NCBI GenBank assembly: GCA_964417835.1
Contig: CAYQJD010000029.1
Coordinates: 1 to 13,105, forward strand
DNA length: 13,105 nt
DNA from: UMGS1124 sp964417835
GTDB taxonomy: Bacteria; Bacillota_I; Bacilli_A; RF39; UBA660
Direction of reading: 5' to 3'
Shown here one piece after another: positions 1 through 7,502 of the stretch. The notes beneath the pieces were generated by a model. The model worked only from the letters and a program-made list of their open reading frames with translations. It was not told the origin of the DNA and ran no database searches. How positions within the stretch are numbered: position 1 is the stretch's first letter; every line of letters starts with the position of its first letter. The position numbers and the translations under genes are program-made.

Positions 1-3
1 TAA

Positions 4-36
4 AGTGGGTCTCTCTTTTTTTTAGAGTCCACTCTA
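4..36. repeat. Imperfect dyad with nested palindrome at window edge
   Basis: AGTGG (4-8) and CTCT (11-14) can pair with AGAG (24-27) and CCACT (29-33) around a T-run. Inside it, TAGAGT-CC-ACTCTA (23-36) is a perfect 6-bp palindrome. Neither strand has a T-tail placed after the stem, so it does not look like a standard terminator, although it lies just 3' of the minus-strand coiled-coil gene. It could be the end of an insertion element lying outside the window, or a degenerate transcription end. The sequence alone does not decide. Confidence 0.35.
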
Positions 37-65
37 TAGGTTACATTTTATTAAACTTATTTCTT

Positions 66-1517
66 TTAATTTGTCTTTTTTAATTTTTTATAAGTTTTAG
101 ATCTATTTTTTGCCTTAGAATCTAAGCTTTTTATAAGTTCATTTTTTTCTTTTTTTATTAAAGTATTTTGAATATCATCTATTGTTTTGATAGATAAATC
201 ACCTTCATAATTAATATCTAATACTTCATTAATTTCTTTAATTTTTTTATCTTTTGATTTATCTCTTATTTTTTCTTTGATAGCAAGTGTTTCATCTAAC
301 TCTAAAAGAGTTTTTTTTAATTTTTTTAATTTATCTTCAATTAATTGAAGATGACTTAATTTATGAGATGCATTAGATTGTAAAGTTTTATAGCAGTTAT
401 AATTATCATTATATTTTATATAAAAATTAATCTCTTTATTTATACAAATTATTTTATTTTCATAATATCTTTTTATTTCATTTATTATAGTATTTTGAAT
501 ATAAATTAATTTTTTATATAATTCATTTAAATCATTACGATAGAAAACTTTAAATTTCATATTGTTTAGTTTATAAAATTCATCATAATCCTTCATGAAA
601 GAAATATATAGTCTCCTACTATAATTGTTTTTCTCTCCTTCAATTAAATCGAAGTATAATTTTTCATCATTAATTTTTATTTTATCTATATCTTTTGAAA
701 TATCAACAATTATTTTTATCTCATTAATAAGATCAGATATTTTATTAAGTGTATTATTTATTTTATTAACTAATTTTTTAATATCATTACGATTTAAGTT
801 TGATAAGTTTATTTGATTTTTAAATTCACCTGTAAAATCTTTACATAATGTTATTGACTCAGTTATTTCTTTGTTAAACTCAGTCATCTCTTCAGCTTCA
901 ATCAATTCTATGAATTTAGTTGCTTTACTATAATTATTTGCAATTTGAGAAAGGCTTTCTTCTTCTTGTGTTAGAGGCTCAAATGCATTTATATAAATTG
1001 GTTCATAGGCATGTTTTAAATATTCTGGAATAATTAAATTTCTAAAATCTTCATCTTTTAATGATAATATTTCTATTTTTTTGTCTTTTAAATTAGATAT
1101 TTCATTTCTTATTCTATAAATATCATTTATGGATTTATTATAGTATTTTTTAAATTCATGTTGTAAATGTTTATCACCATTTAAAAATTTATTTTTCTTA
1201 TCAATATTATCATTTATTGCATATATTCTATTAGATAATTCTTGTATTTTAGTATCAATTTCGTCTATTTTATTATCTCTTCTTTCTTTTAACTCCTGTT
1301 CGGTTAAATTTGTATACTTAATATAGTCTTCAATAGATATTATTGAATTATACATTTCTAATCTTTTTTTGTTTAAATTATAATAATATACGGATCTTTT
1401 ATATTGTTCACTTTCTTTACCAAATTTATTTAAATTATATATTCTTTTTTTATTTAATTCATCTAATATTATATTTGATTTTTGAATTTGCTGAAATATA
1501 GTTATTTCATTTGTCAT
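66..1517 (-). CDS. Lysine/asparagine-rich coiled-coil protein of unknown function
   Basis: The predicted product is 483 aa. I chose the ATG at 1517 because an AGGAG ribosome binding site sits 6 bases upstream; the in-frame GTG at 1532 overlaps that site and would add only MRRKT. I do not recognise the family. There is no signal peptide, membrane segment or catalytic motif. The protein is very rich in Lys, Asn, Ile and Glu, with long heptad-like stretches around residues 73-150, 220-285 and 385-480, separated by a more ordinary segment with prolines and tyrosines (about 160-185). The C-terminus is strongly basic (KAKNRSKTYKKLKKTN). It is probably an elongated cytoplasmic structural or scaffold-like protein. 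It follows the M15 peptidase gene by 80 bp on the same strand but has its own plausible promoter. Low complexity makes distant homology hard to judge. Confidence 0.8.
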   Translation of the reverse strand: MTNEITIFQQIQKSNIILDELNKKRIYNLNKFGKESEQYKRSVYYYNLNKKRLEMYNSIISIEDYIKYTNLTEQELKERRDNKIDEIDTKIQELSNRIYAINDNIDKKNKFLNGDKHLQHEFKKYYNKSINDIYRIRNEISNLKDKKIEILSLKDEDFRNLIIPEYLKHAYEPIYINAFEPLTQEEESLSQIANNYSKATKFIELIEAEEMTEFNKEITESITLCKDFTGEFKNQINLSNLNRNDIKKLVNKINNTLNKISDLINEIKIIVDISKDIDKIKINDEKLYFDLIEGEKNNYSRRLYISFMKDYDEFYKLNNMKFKVFYRNDLNELYKKLIYIQNTIINEIKRYYENKIICINKEINFYIKYNDNYNCYKTLQSNASHKLSHLQLIEDKLKKLKKTLLELDETLAIKEKIRDKSKDKKIKEINEVLDINYEGDLSIKTIDDIQNTLIKKEKNELIKSLDSKAKNRSKTYKKLKKTN

Positions 1518-1552
1518 AGTTTTTCTCCTCACTTAAAAATATAAGTATTTCT

Positions 1553-1581
1553 AAGATATCACTTTAGTTTAGATTTATCAA
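1553..1581 (-). promoter_or_regulatory. Sigma-A-like promoter for the coiled-coil gene
   Basis: On the minus strand, TTGATA (1576-1581) is followed after 17 bp by TATCTT (1553-1558), which is preceded by TGA and so forms an extended -10 (TGnTATCTT). Predicted transcription starts about 30 bp upstream of the ATG at 1517. The match to consensus is fair, but chance matches are common in such AT-rich DNA. Confidence 0.45.
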
Positions 1582-1597
1582 CAAAAATATGAAATTA

Positions 1598-2152
1598 TTA
1601 CAAATTTATATATTCCTCTAAGCATAATTTGTTTTCATAAATGTATTTAGCTATATTAATATCATCTATATATCTTAAATGCCATGCTTCATAATTATAT
1701 CCAGTTATATTTTCTTTGCCTTTTGGATATCTTATTATAAAACCAAATTTATAAGCATTTTTTTCTACAACTTCTAATACAGGATGGCCAGTCATTTTGT
1801 GCTCTATATAGAATGATCCATTTTCATAAAGTACAAAATCTAATGCAAGACCACTTTGGTGTTCTGAATATCCTGGTTTTGCAACATATTTATTAGTATG
1901 GGCTAAACCTTTTTCTAAAACACAATCGTCCCAAACTTTCTTTTGATAATTGCTACTTCTATAGCCACTTTCTATATCAATAATATAACCTAATTCTTTT
2001 ATTAAATTTTTAAGTTTTAGAAATTGATTATACGTTTTTTCTTCTAACATAATATTTTCTTTATAAATAGATTCACATTTTATTTTTTTATAATCTTTTT
2101 CATTTATCATGGGATTTTCTTTATTTATTAAAATTAAGTATTTATTTTTCAT
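1598..2152 (-). CDS. M15B D-alanyl-D-alanine peptidase, cytoplasmic VanXY-like
   Basis: The product is 184 aa and has the full M15B zinc-peptidase signature: SGYRS (62-66), SEHQSGLALDF (96-106, with zinc ligands H98 and D105) and EAWHLRY (155-161, catalytic E155 and zinc ligand H158). The family cleaves D-Ala-D-Ala dipeptide or the terminal D-Ala of muropeptides. Typical VanY carboxypeptidases carry an N-terminal membrane anchor. This protein has none and starts directly with a LINKENP segment, matching the layout of the cytoplasmic bifunctional VanXY enzymes (about 190 aa), including the GFIIRYPKGKENITG stretch before the catalytic EAWH. No ligase, racemase or VanRS-type gene lies nearby, so a resistance role is not supported by context; precursor or recycled-peptide trimming is equally possible. 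The start has an AGAGAG site with suitable spacing. Family assignment is sure, the VanXY subtype moderately so. Confidence 0.9.
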   Translation of the reverse strand: MKNKYLILINKENPMINEKDYKKIKCESIYKENIMLEEKTYNQFLKLKNLIKELGYIIDIESGYRSSNYQKKVWDDCVLEKGLAHTNKYVAKPGYSEHQSGLALDFVLYENGSFYIEHKMTGHPVLEVVEKNAYKFGFIIRYPKGKENITGYNYEAWHLRYIDDINIAKYIYENKLCLEEYINL

Positions 2153-2204
2153 AAATTTTCTCTCTTAAATTATATTTTTTAAACTATTTCATAAATATAC
2201 TTTT

Positions 2205-2234
2205 ATTATAATATAAATTTATAATTTTTATGAA
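2205..2234 (-). promoter_or_regulatory. Possible promoter for the M15B peptidase
   Basis: On the minus strand, TTCATA (2229-2234) and TATAAT (2205-2210) are separated by 18 bp. The -10 is perfect and the -35 is 4/6. This places transcription start about 45 bp upstream of the ATG at 2152. The 2153-2294 region is so AT-rich that other -10-like sites exist (for example TATAAT at 2170-2180). Confidence 0.3.
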
Positions 2235-2243
2235 TATATTTAA

Positions 2244-2272
2244 TTGACTACATAAAAAAATTATAATAAAAT
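2244..2272 (+). promoter_or_regulatory. Sigma-A-like promoter for the pyrophosphatase
   Basis: TTGACT (2244-2249) is followed after 17 bp by TAAAAT (2267-2272). Both boxes match 5/6 of the consensus. The expected start near 2279 leaves a short leader containing the GGAG at 2283-2286. Confidence 0.5.
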
Positions 2273-2294
2273 TGTCTATGTTGGAGTGATTTTA

Positions 2295-3917
2295 ATGAAA
2301 AAAATTAAAATTTTTGGGCATAAAAATCCTGATACAGATAGTGTAGTGGGCGCTATAAGTTTGAGTTATTTAAAAAATAAATTAGGTATGGATACAGAAC
2401 CTAGAGTATTAGGTGAAATAAATGATGAAACTAAATTTGCTTTGAAATATTTTAACATAAAAAAACCTGAATATTTGAATGATGTTAAAGTTAGAATAAA
2501 AGATATTGATTATCATAAAGATTTTTTTATTAATCAAAATAAGAGTATATATGATACATATTCTTTTATGAGTGAAAATAATATTACTGGAATTCCATTA
2601 GTAGATGATAAAAATAAATTTGTAGGATATGTATCTTTAAAAGAGATAGCAAGAAGTACTATAAGTGATAATACTAATTATTTAAATACAACTTTCATGA
2701 ATATAGTTAATACATTAAAAAGTAATGATTATATAAAAGTGCAAGATGAAATTGATGGATATATTGTTGCTGCAACATTTGACGATACTACATTCATAAA
2801 TGATGTTAAATTAACCAAAGAAAACATTTTAATTGTTGGAGATAGAAAAAGAATAATTGATTATGCAATAGATAGTAAAGTAAAATTAATTATAATAATA
2901 GGAAATCATAAATTTAATGATGAGCAATTGATAAAAGTTAAAAATAATAATATTAATGTTATTTGTACTCCATATTCTAGTTTTGAAACAAGTAAGCTTT
3001 TAGGGCTATCTAATAGTATAAAAACTATAATAAGAAATGAAAATTGTATTTCTTTAGATACGGAAGATTATTTATCTGATTTTATAGAAATTTCCAACAA
3101 AACAAAACATACTAATTATCCAATAGTTGATAATAAAGGTAATTGTCAGGGACTTTTAAGATTAATTGATACAAATGATTATGAAAAACATAAGGTTATT
3201 TTAGTTGATCATAATGAATCTAAACAAAGTGTTGTAGGTTTAGATGAAGCAGAGATTTTGGAAGTAGTGGATCATCATAATATAAGTGATATCAATACAT
3301 CTAATCCAATTAATTTTAGAAATATGGCAGTTGGATGTGTAAATACAATTATATACCTTTTATATAAAGAAAATAATATTGAAATACCTAATGATATTGC
3401 AGGAATAATGTTAAGTGCAATTTTATCAGATACTACATTGCTTAATAGTCCAACGACTACTGATTTAGATAGATTTGTTGTTAAAAAATTATCTAAACAA
3501 ATAGGATTAGATTATAATGATTACGGAATGAAATTATTAAAAAGTGGTATGAATTTTGAAGGATATAGTTTAGATGATATAATTTATAGAGATAATAAAA
3601 CATATACAATAAATAATTATAAATTTAGTATAGGGCAAGTATTTTGTGTTGATTTTGATGATTTTAAAGATAAAATAGAAGATTATGCTAATAGGTTAGA
3701 AGAAATTAATAAAAATAATGATTTTATGATTACTGTATTATTTGTAACTAATATATTAACTAAAAGCTCTTATGTTTTATATAATAAAAGTTCTGAAAAT
3801 ATAATTAAGAATGCATATGATTTGGATAATATATATGAGGGATATATTTTGAAAGGTGTTTTATCAAGAAAGAAACAAATAGTTCCCAATATAATGAATG
3901 TTATTGAAAAAATATAA
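2295..3917 (+). CDS. ppaC: Mn-dependent family II inorganic pyrophosphatase with CBS-DRTGG insert
   Basis: The product is 540 aa and hydrolyses pyrophosphate to two phosphates in the cytoplasm, pulling biosynthetic reactions forward. The DHH core shows all expected metal ligands: H9, D13 and D15 in GHKNPDTDS, D305 in VDHNE, the DHH motif at 326-328, and D379 in LSDTT. The C-terminal DHHA2 substrate motif SRKKQ is at 524-528. Between the first motif and VDHNE lies a regulatory insert: CBS 1 (about 68-125), a DRTGG domain (about 130-240) and CBS 2 (about 245-295). This is the architecture of clostridial CBS-PPases, which are inhibited by AMP/ADP and, when DRTGG is present, activated by diadenosine polyphosphates; transferring that regulation here is inference. 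The ATG at 2295 is chosen because GGAG at 2283-2286 sits 8 nt upstream. The in-frame GTG at 2286 overlaps that site. A terminator follows directly. Confidence 0.96.
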   Translation: MKKIKIFGHKNPDTDSVVGAISLSYLKNKLGMDTEPRVLGEINDETKFALKYFNIKKPEYLNDVKVRIKDIDYHKDFFINQNKSIYDTYSFMSENNITGIPLVDDKNKFVGYVSLKEIARSTISDNTNYLNTTFMNIVNTLKSNDYIKVQDEIDGYIVAATFDDTTFINDVKLTKENILIVGDRKRIIDYAIDSKVKLIIIIGNHKFNDEQLIKVKNNNINVICTPYSSFETSKLLGLSNSIKTIIRNENCISLDTEDYLSDFIEISNKTKHTNYPIVDNKGNCQGLLRLIDTNDYEKHKVILVDHNESKQSVVGLDEAEILEVVDHHNISDINTSNPINFRNMAVGCVNTIIYLLYKENNIEIPNDIAGIMLSAILSDTTLLNSPTTTDLDRFVVKKLSKQIGLDYNDYGMKLLKSGMNFEGYSLDDIIYRDNKTYTINNYKFSIGQVFCVDFDDFKDKIEDYANRLEEINKNNDFMITVLFVTNILTKSSYVLYNKSSENIIKNAYDLDNIYEGYILKGVLSRKKQIVPNIMNVIEKI

Positions 3918-3945
3918 AAAAGTTACTTTAATGCAACTTTTTTTT
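3916..3945. terminator. Bidirectional intrinsic terminator
   Basis: The arms AAAAAAGTTAC (3916-3926) and GCAACTTTTTT (3933-3943) pair with a single mismatch around a short T/A loop, and a T-run follows on both strands. It sits exactly between the convergent pyrophosphatase and XRE-regulator genes, overlapping both stop regions, so it can serve both. Confidence 0.6.
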
Positions 3946-4267
3946 AGCTATTTAGCCCATCTATATATCCTATAATTTTATTTTTCTTATCTTTAGTCAT
4001 TTTTTCAAATTCTTCTAATAACATTAAATCTACAACGTCGAAACCATTTTTCTTAATGCTTAATAATGGCATATCATCATTTATTCTCCCTAATAAATAA
4101 TCAGTCGAAGTACCAAGAAAATCTGCCATCTTTATTAATGTTTCAACTGATGGAAAGGCTTTACCAGATTCGTAAGCGGAAATAGTTTCTTGACTTACTT
4201 CAGCTGCAATACTTAATCTTACTTGAGTAATTTTTTTCTTTTCTCTTATCTTTTTTAGATTTTCCAT
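3944..4267 (-). CDS. XRE-family helix-turn-helix transcriptional regulator
   Basis: The product is 107 aa. An HTH_3 (Cro/CI-like) DNA-binding domain covers about residues 4-60: LKKIREKKKITQVRLSIAAEVSQETISAYESGKAFPS gives the two helices and turn, and the following ADFLGTSTDYLLG is the usual end of the fold. The remaining 45 residues form a small helical tail (VVDLMLLEEFEKMTKDKKNKIIGYID), probably for dimerisation. No metal-binding cysteines and no peptidase domain are present. A GAGGT site precedes the ATG at 4267. The gene is divergent from the Ca2+-ATPase, and a dyad lies between them, so self-regulation and control of the ATPase are possible but only inferred from position. It could equally act elsewhere in the genome. 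Confidence 0.92.
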   Translation of the reverse strand: MENLKKIREKKKITQVRLSIAAEVSQETISAYESGKAFPSVETLIKMADFLGTSTDYLLGRINDDMPLLSIKKNGFDVVDLMLLEEFEKMTKDKKNKIIGYIDGLNS

Positions 4268-4350
4268 TTTTTACCTCATAACTTCTATATATATTATTGT
4301 ATAAGAAATAGTTGTATTTTATAGATATGCCACATGTTTAAAAATATATA

Positions 4351-4390
4351 CGAAAATTATAATTCGGCTATTCAAATTAATAATTTGTCG
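4351..4390. repeat. Inverted repeat, candidate operator upstream of the Ca2+-ATPase
   Basis: CGA-AAATTAT (4351-4360) and ATAATTT-G-TCG (4380-4390) are inverted copies with one bulged base, separated by 19 bp. A second half-site-like TTCG is at 4363-4366. The left arm overlaps a -10-like TATAAT at 4358-4363. The position between a small XRE regulator and a divergently transcribed transporter gene fits an operator, though such AT-rich arms can arise by chance. Confidence 0.35.
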
Positions 4391-4421
4391 AAAAAAAGAA
4401 TATTTGTTTTATTCTTTTTTT
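4391..4421. terminator. Perfect 12-bp A/T hairpin with T-run in the ATPase leader
   Basis: AAAAAAAGAATA (4391-4402) pairs perfectly with TATTCTTTTTTT (4410-4421) around a 7-nt loop, 19-20 bp before the AGGAGG of the Ca2+-ATPase. Its form is that of a weak terminator or attenuator. The stem has only one G-C pair, so its stability is doubtful. Confidence 0.3.
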
Positions 4422-4450
4422 TATTACATAAGTTTATTTAGGAGGTTAAA

Positions 4451-7006
4451 ATGGAACTAAATGGGCTTACTGATGAACAAGTTAAAGAGAGTAAAAAAAA
4501 ATACGGAACAAATGTAGTTGATAATGCTAAATCACATAGTTTTTTTTCATTACTAATAGAATCTTTTGGAGATCCTATAATTAAAATTCTTTTAATAGCA
4601 CTTGCTGTAAAAATTACATTATTATTTAAAGATTTTGATTGGTTTGAAACATTAGGCATATTAATTGCTATATTTTTGGCATCTTTTATTTCAAGTTTGA
4701 GTGAATATGGAAGTGAAAAAGCTTTTAAAAGATTACAAGAAGAAAGTCTTAATATTGATGTTAAAGTAAAAAGAAATAATAAGCTTATTAAAATCAAAAT
4801 TAGTGAAGTTGTTGTGGGAGATTTAGTTTGTTTAGAAAGTGGAGATTTAGTTCCAGCTGATGGAATTGTAAAAAAGGGAAGTGTATTAATTGATGAATCA
4901 GCATTAAATGGAGAAAGTAAAGAAGTTGAAAAAAATATAAATGACAAAATTCTTAAAGGCTGTATTATTTGTGATGGTAATTGTTTTCTTTTAATAGAAA
5001 ATGTTGGTAAAAATACTGTATATGGTAATATTGAAAAAGAAGTTATGTCTAAAACTATAGATAGTCCTCTAAAAGGAAGACTACATAAATTAGCTAGTGT
5101 AATTAGTAAAATAGGATATATTGGATCTGCTCTAGTAGTAATATCTTACTTATTTTCTGTAATTGTTATTAAAAATAATTATGATATTAATTTAATTATT
5201 GAAACAATTACAAACCCTCGAATAATGATCGATCATTTAATATATTCTTTGACTCTTTGTGTAACTGTAATAATTGTGGCAGTTCCAGAAGGGTTGCCTA
5301 TGATGGTTGCTTTAGTTTTATCAAGTAATATGAAAAGAATGTTAAAAAGTAATGTTTTAGTAAGAAAGTTGGTTGGTATTGAAACAGCAGGCAATATTAA
5401 TATTTTATTTACAGATAAAACAGGAACTATTACTAATGGCAAATTAAGTGTTAAAAAACTTTTAAATTATAAAGGGATAGAATGTAACAAAGAAAAATAT
5501 AGAAATATTTTTATAGAGAGTTTACTTTATAATAATATGAGCAATTATAGTAAAGATGAAGTAGTTGGAGGTAATAGTACAGATCAAGCTATTAGTAGTT
5601 ATTTAAAACTAGAAAAACAAGAAGATTATGAATATGTTGTTTCTTTTAATAGCAAAAATAAATATTCTTGTACTAAATTAGTTAATAAGAATATATATTA
5701 TTTTAAAGGGGCCAATGAAGTTATTTTAGATAAATGCGAATATTATTTAGATGAATTAGGGTATAAACAAATACTAAGAAATAAAGAAAATTTATTTGAT
5801 ATTGTTAAAAGTCTTACTAAAAAAGGCATGCGTATTATCTCTGTAGCATATAAAAATTCTAATTCTTTATTAGATGGCCTTTGTTTTATAGGTTTTGTTG
5901 TTATTAAAGATGAAATAAGAAGTAATGCTATAAAAGGGGTTGAGTTGGTAAAATCTGCTGGTATACAAACGGTAATGATAACAGGTGATGATAAAGATAC
6001 TGCAATAAATATTGGAAAAGAAATTAATTTATTAACTAAAAGTACTGATGTAGTTTTAACTAGTGCTGAATTAAATAAAATGAGTGACATAGAAGTTTCT
6101 CGAATAATAAAAGATTTAAGAATTGTTGCTAGAGCTCTTCCTAGTGATAAAAGTAGATTAGTAAAAATATGTCAAAATGAAGGTTTAGTTGTTGGAATGA
6201 CTGGTGATGGTGTAAATGATGCTCCAGCATTAAAATGTGCTGATGTTGGGTTTGCAATGGGAAGCGGTACTGAGATTGCAAAAGAGTCTTCAGACATAGT
6301 TATATTAGATAATAATTTGATATCTATCGGGAATGCTGTTTTATATGGTAGGACAATATTTAAAAGTATTAGAAAATTTATCGTTTACCAATTAATAGTA
6401 AATTGTTGCGCGTTGATTTTAAGCATAATTGGACCTCTTATTGGCGTATCAACACCGATAACTGTTGTACAAATGTTATGGATAAATATGATAATGGATA
6501 CTTTATCGGGACTTGCTTTTAGCTATGAAGCTCCATTAGATGAATATATGAAAGAGGTACCTAAAAAACGTAATGAACCAATAATTAATTTATGTATGTA
6601 TTTACAAATTATTATAGCAGGAGTATATTCCTCTATGATAAGTATTCTTTATTTATCAAATGACTGGATTAAAAATTTCTTTAGAGCTGATGTTAAAGAT
6701 ATTTATTATGTTACTGGTTTTTTTGCATTATTTATCTTTATGGGAATATTTAACGCATTTAATGCTAGAACCACTAGAATGAATTTATTTAGTAACTTAA
6801 AAAAGAATAAAGTTTTTATTATAACATTTATATGTATTAGCATAGTTCAAATGTATTTAATATATTTTGGAGGAAGTTTATTTAGAACATATGGTATGTC
6901 TTTAAAAGAATTGATTTTTGTTTTGGCTTTAGCTTTTACCGTAATACCAGTTGATTTAATTAGAAAATTTATATTTAAAAGAGTAGGTGTTATTAATTAT
7001 ATTTAA
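4451..7006 (+). CDS. P-type Ca2+-transporting ATPase (type IIB, PMCA-like)
   Basis: The product is 851 aa and exports cations, most likely Ca2+, across the membrane using ATP. Visible landmarks are: actuator NGES (153-156), M4 ion site PEGLP (279-283), phosphorylation site DKTGT (D322), nucleotide-domain FKGAN (418-422), TGDD (511-514), hinge GDGVND (585-590), and ten predicted membrane helices (pairs at about 42-84 and 219-290, then six after 641). The M6 motif WINMIMDT keeps N679 and D683, the arrangement of plasma-membrane Ca2+-ATPases, and M8 has FNAFNAR as in that group. This predicts a single Ca2+ site. No calmodulin-binding tail is present. AGGAGG at 4440-4445 with ideal spacing fixes the ATG. 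Na+ or Mn2+ transport cannot be excluded by sequence. The XRE regulator diverges upstream. Confidence 0.95.
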   Translation: MELNGLTDEQVKESKKKYGTNVVDNAKSHSFFSLLIESFGDPIIKILLIALAVKITLLFKDFDWFETLGILIAIFLASFISSLSEYGSEKAFKRLQEESLNIDVKVKRNNKLIKIKISEVVVGDLVCLESGDLVPADGIVKKGSVLIDESALNGESKEVEKNINDKILKGCIICDGNCFLLIENVGKNTVYGNIEKEVMSKTIDSPLKGRLHKLASVISKIGYIGSALVVISYLFSVIVIKNNYDINLIIETITNPRIMIDHLIYSLTLCVTVIIVAVPEGLPMMVALVLSSNMKRMLKSNVLVRKLVGIETAGNINILFTDKTGTITNGKLSVKKLLNYKGIECNKEKYRNIFIESLLYNNMSNYSKDEVVGGNSTDQAISSYLKLEKQEDYEYVVSFNSKNKYSCTKLVNKNIYYFKGANEVILDKCEYYLDELGYKQILRNKENLFDIVKSLTKKGMRIISVAYKNSNSLLDGLCFIGFVVIKDEIRSNAIKGVELVKSAGIQTVMITGDDKDTAINIGKEINLLTKSTDVVLTSAELNKMSDIEVSRIIKDLRIVARALPSDKSRLVKICQNEGLVVGMTGDGVNDAPALKCADVGFAMGSGTEIAKESSDIVILDNNLISIGNAVLYGRTIFKSIRKFIVYQLIVNCCALILSIIGPLIGVSTPITVVQMLWINMIMDTLSGLAFSYEAPLDEYMKEVPKKRNEPIINLCMYLQIIIAGVYSSMISILYLSNDWIKNFFRADVKDIYYVTGFFALFIFMGIFNAFNARTTRMNLFSNLKKNKVFIITFICISIVQMYLIYFGGSLFRTYGMSLKELIFVLALAFTVIPVDLIRKFIFKRVGVINYI

Positions 7007-7008
7007 TT

Positions 7009-7497
7009 TTACATATAACCATTTATTATTGTTCTTGTTTCTTTAATTGTTATAAAAGCATTTTCATCTAATTCTTTTATTAATGAAGTTAAAGAATTAA
7101 TTTTCTTTTTACTTGTTTCTATTAGTAAAACAATTTGATTTTTATCTTTATTTAAAATAGATACTCCAAAATTGTTTTCTTTTATTTTTTTCGTATCTTT
7201 AATTTTATTAGATATAACCATTATTTCTACATTTGTTTTAATTATTCTATCAGTAAAAATTGTTCCAATTATTGTTCCGGTAGTGTATCCACCAGAATAG
7301 CTAAGTACAATAAATAAATTTAATTCTCCATTTAAAGCTTCTCTTGCTACTATAAACCAAATAGTTATTTCTAAAAAAGCAAGTATTGCTACTACAATAG
7401 TCTTTCCTCTTAATACAAAAGTTGTTCTTATAGTATTTAAAGAAACATCTATTATTCTTGCAAAAAAAATCTCAATACATTTAAAAAATAAAGACAT
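7009..7497 (-). CDS. UPF0316 (DUF5698/DUF2179) membrane protein
   Basis: The product is 162 aa and has two parts. The N-terminal half has about three membrane helices (1-20, 33-52, 60-80) with the family signatures ARIIDVSLNTIRTTFVLRG (13-31) and GGYTTGTIIG (69-78). The soluble C-terminal half (about 90-160) has a beta-alpha-beta pattern matching DUF2179, ending with RTIINGY. The biochemical role of the family is unknown; membrane location is predicted. The ATG at 7497 is preferred because GGTGA lies 7 nt upstream. The in-frame ATG at 7509 overlaps that site and would add MVIL. The gene converges on the Ca2+-ATPase with only 2 bp between stop codons and no visible terminator. It diverges from the PF06541 gene across a symmetrical inverted repeat. 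Confidence 0.9.
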   Translation of the reverse strand: MSLFFKCIEIFFARIIDVSLNTIRTTFVLRGKTIVVAILAFLEITIWFIVAREALNGELNLFIVLSYSGGYTTGTIIGTIFTDRIIKTNVEIMVISNKIKDTKKIKENNFGVSILNKDKNQIVLLIETSKKKINSLTSLIKELDENAFITIKETRTIINGYM

Positions 7498-7502
7498 TAA
7501 AA

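Noticed and set aside
625..816. Plus-strand 63-codon hydrophobic frame
   Set aside because: It lies inside the coiled-coil gene on the opposite strand; its hydrophobicity is the expected reverse of Lys/Asn codons, and no ribosome binding site precedes it.
1598..2152. Vancomycin resistance cluster
   Set aside because: The peptidase resembles VanXY, but no van ligase, serine racemase, dehydrogenase or two-component system is present in the window.
4438..4947. Minus-strand open frame of 169 codons inside the Ca2+-ATPase gene
   Set aside because: It is antisense to a clearly conserved coding sequence, has no ribosome binding site and shows the Ser/Leu-rich composition of a mirror frame. The frames at 5233-5442 and 5743-6090 (minus) fail for the same reasons.
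7007..7008. A terminator between the convergent Ca2+-ATPase and UPF0316 genes
   Set aside because: Only 2 bp separate the stop codons and no hairpin with a T-run is visible around them; transcription probably ends inside the opposing gene.
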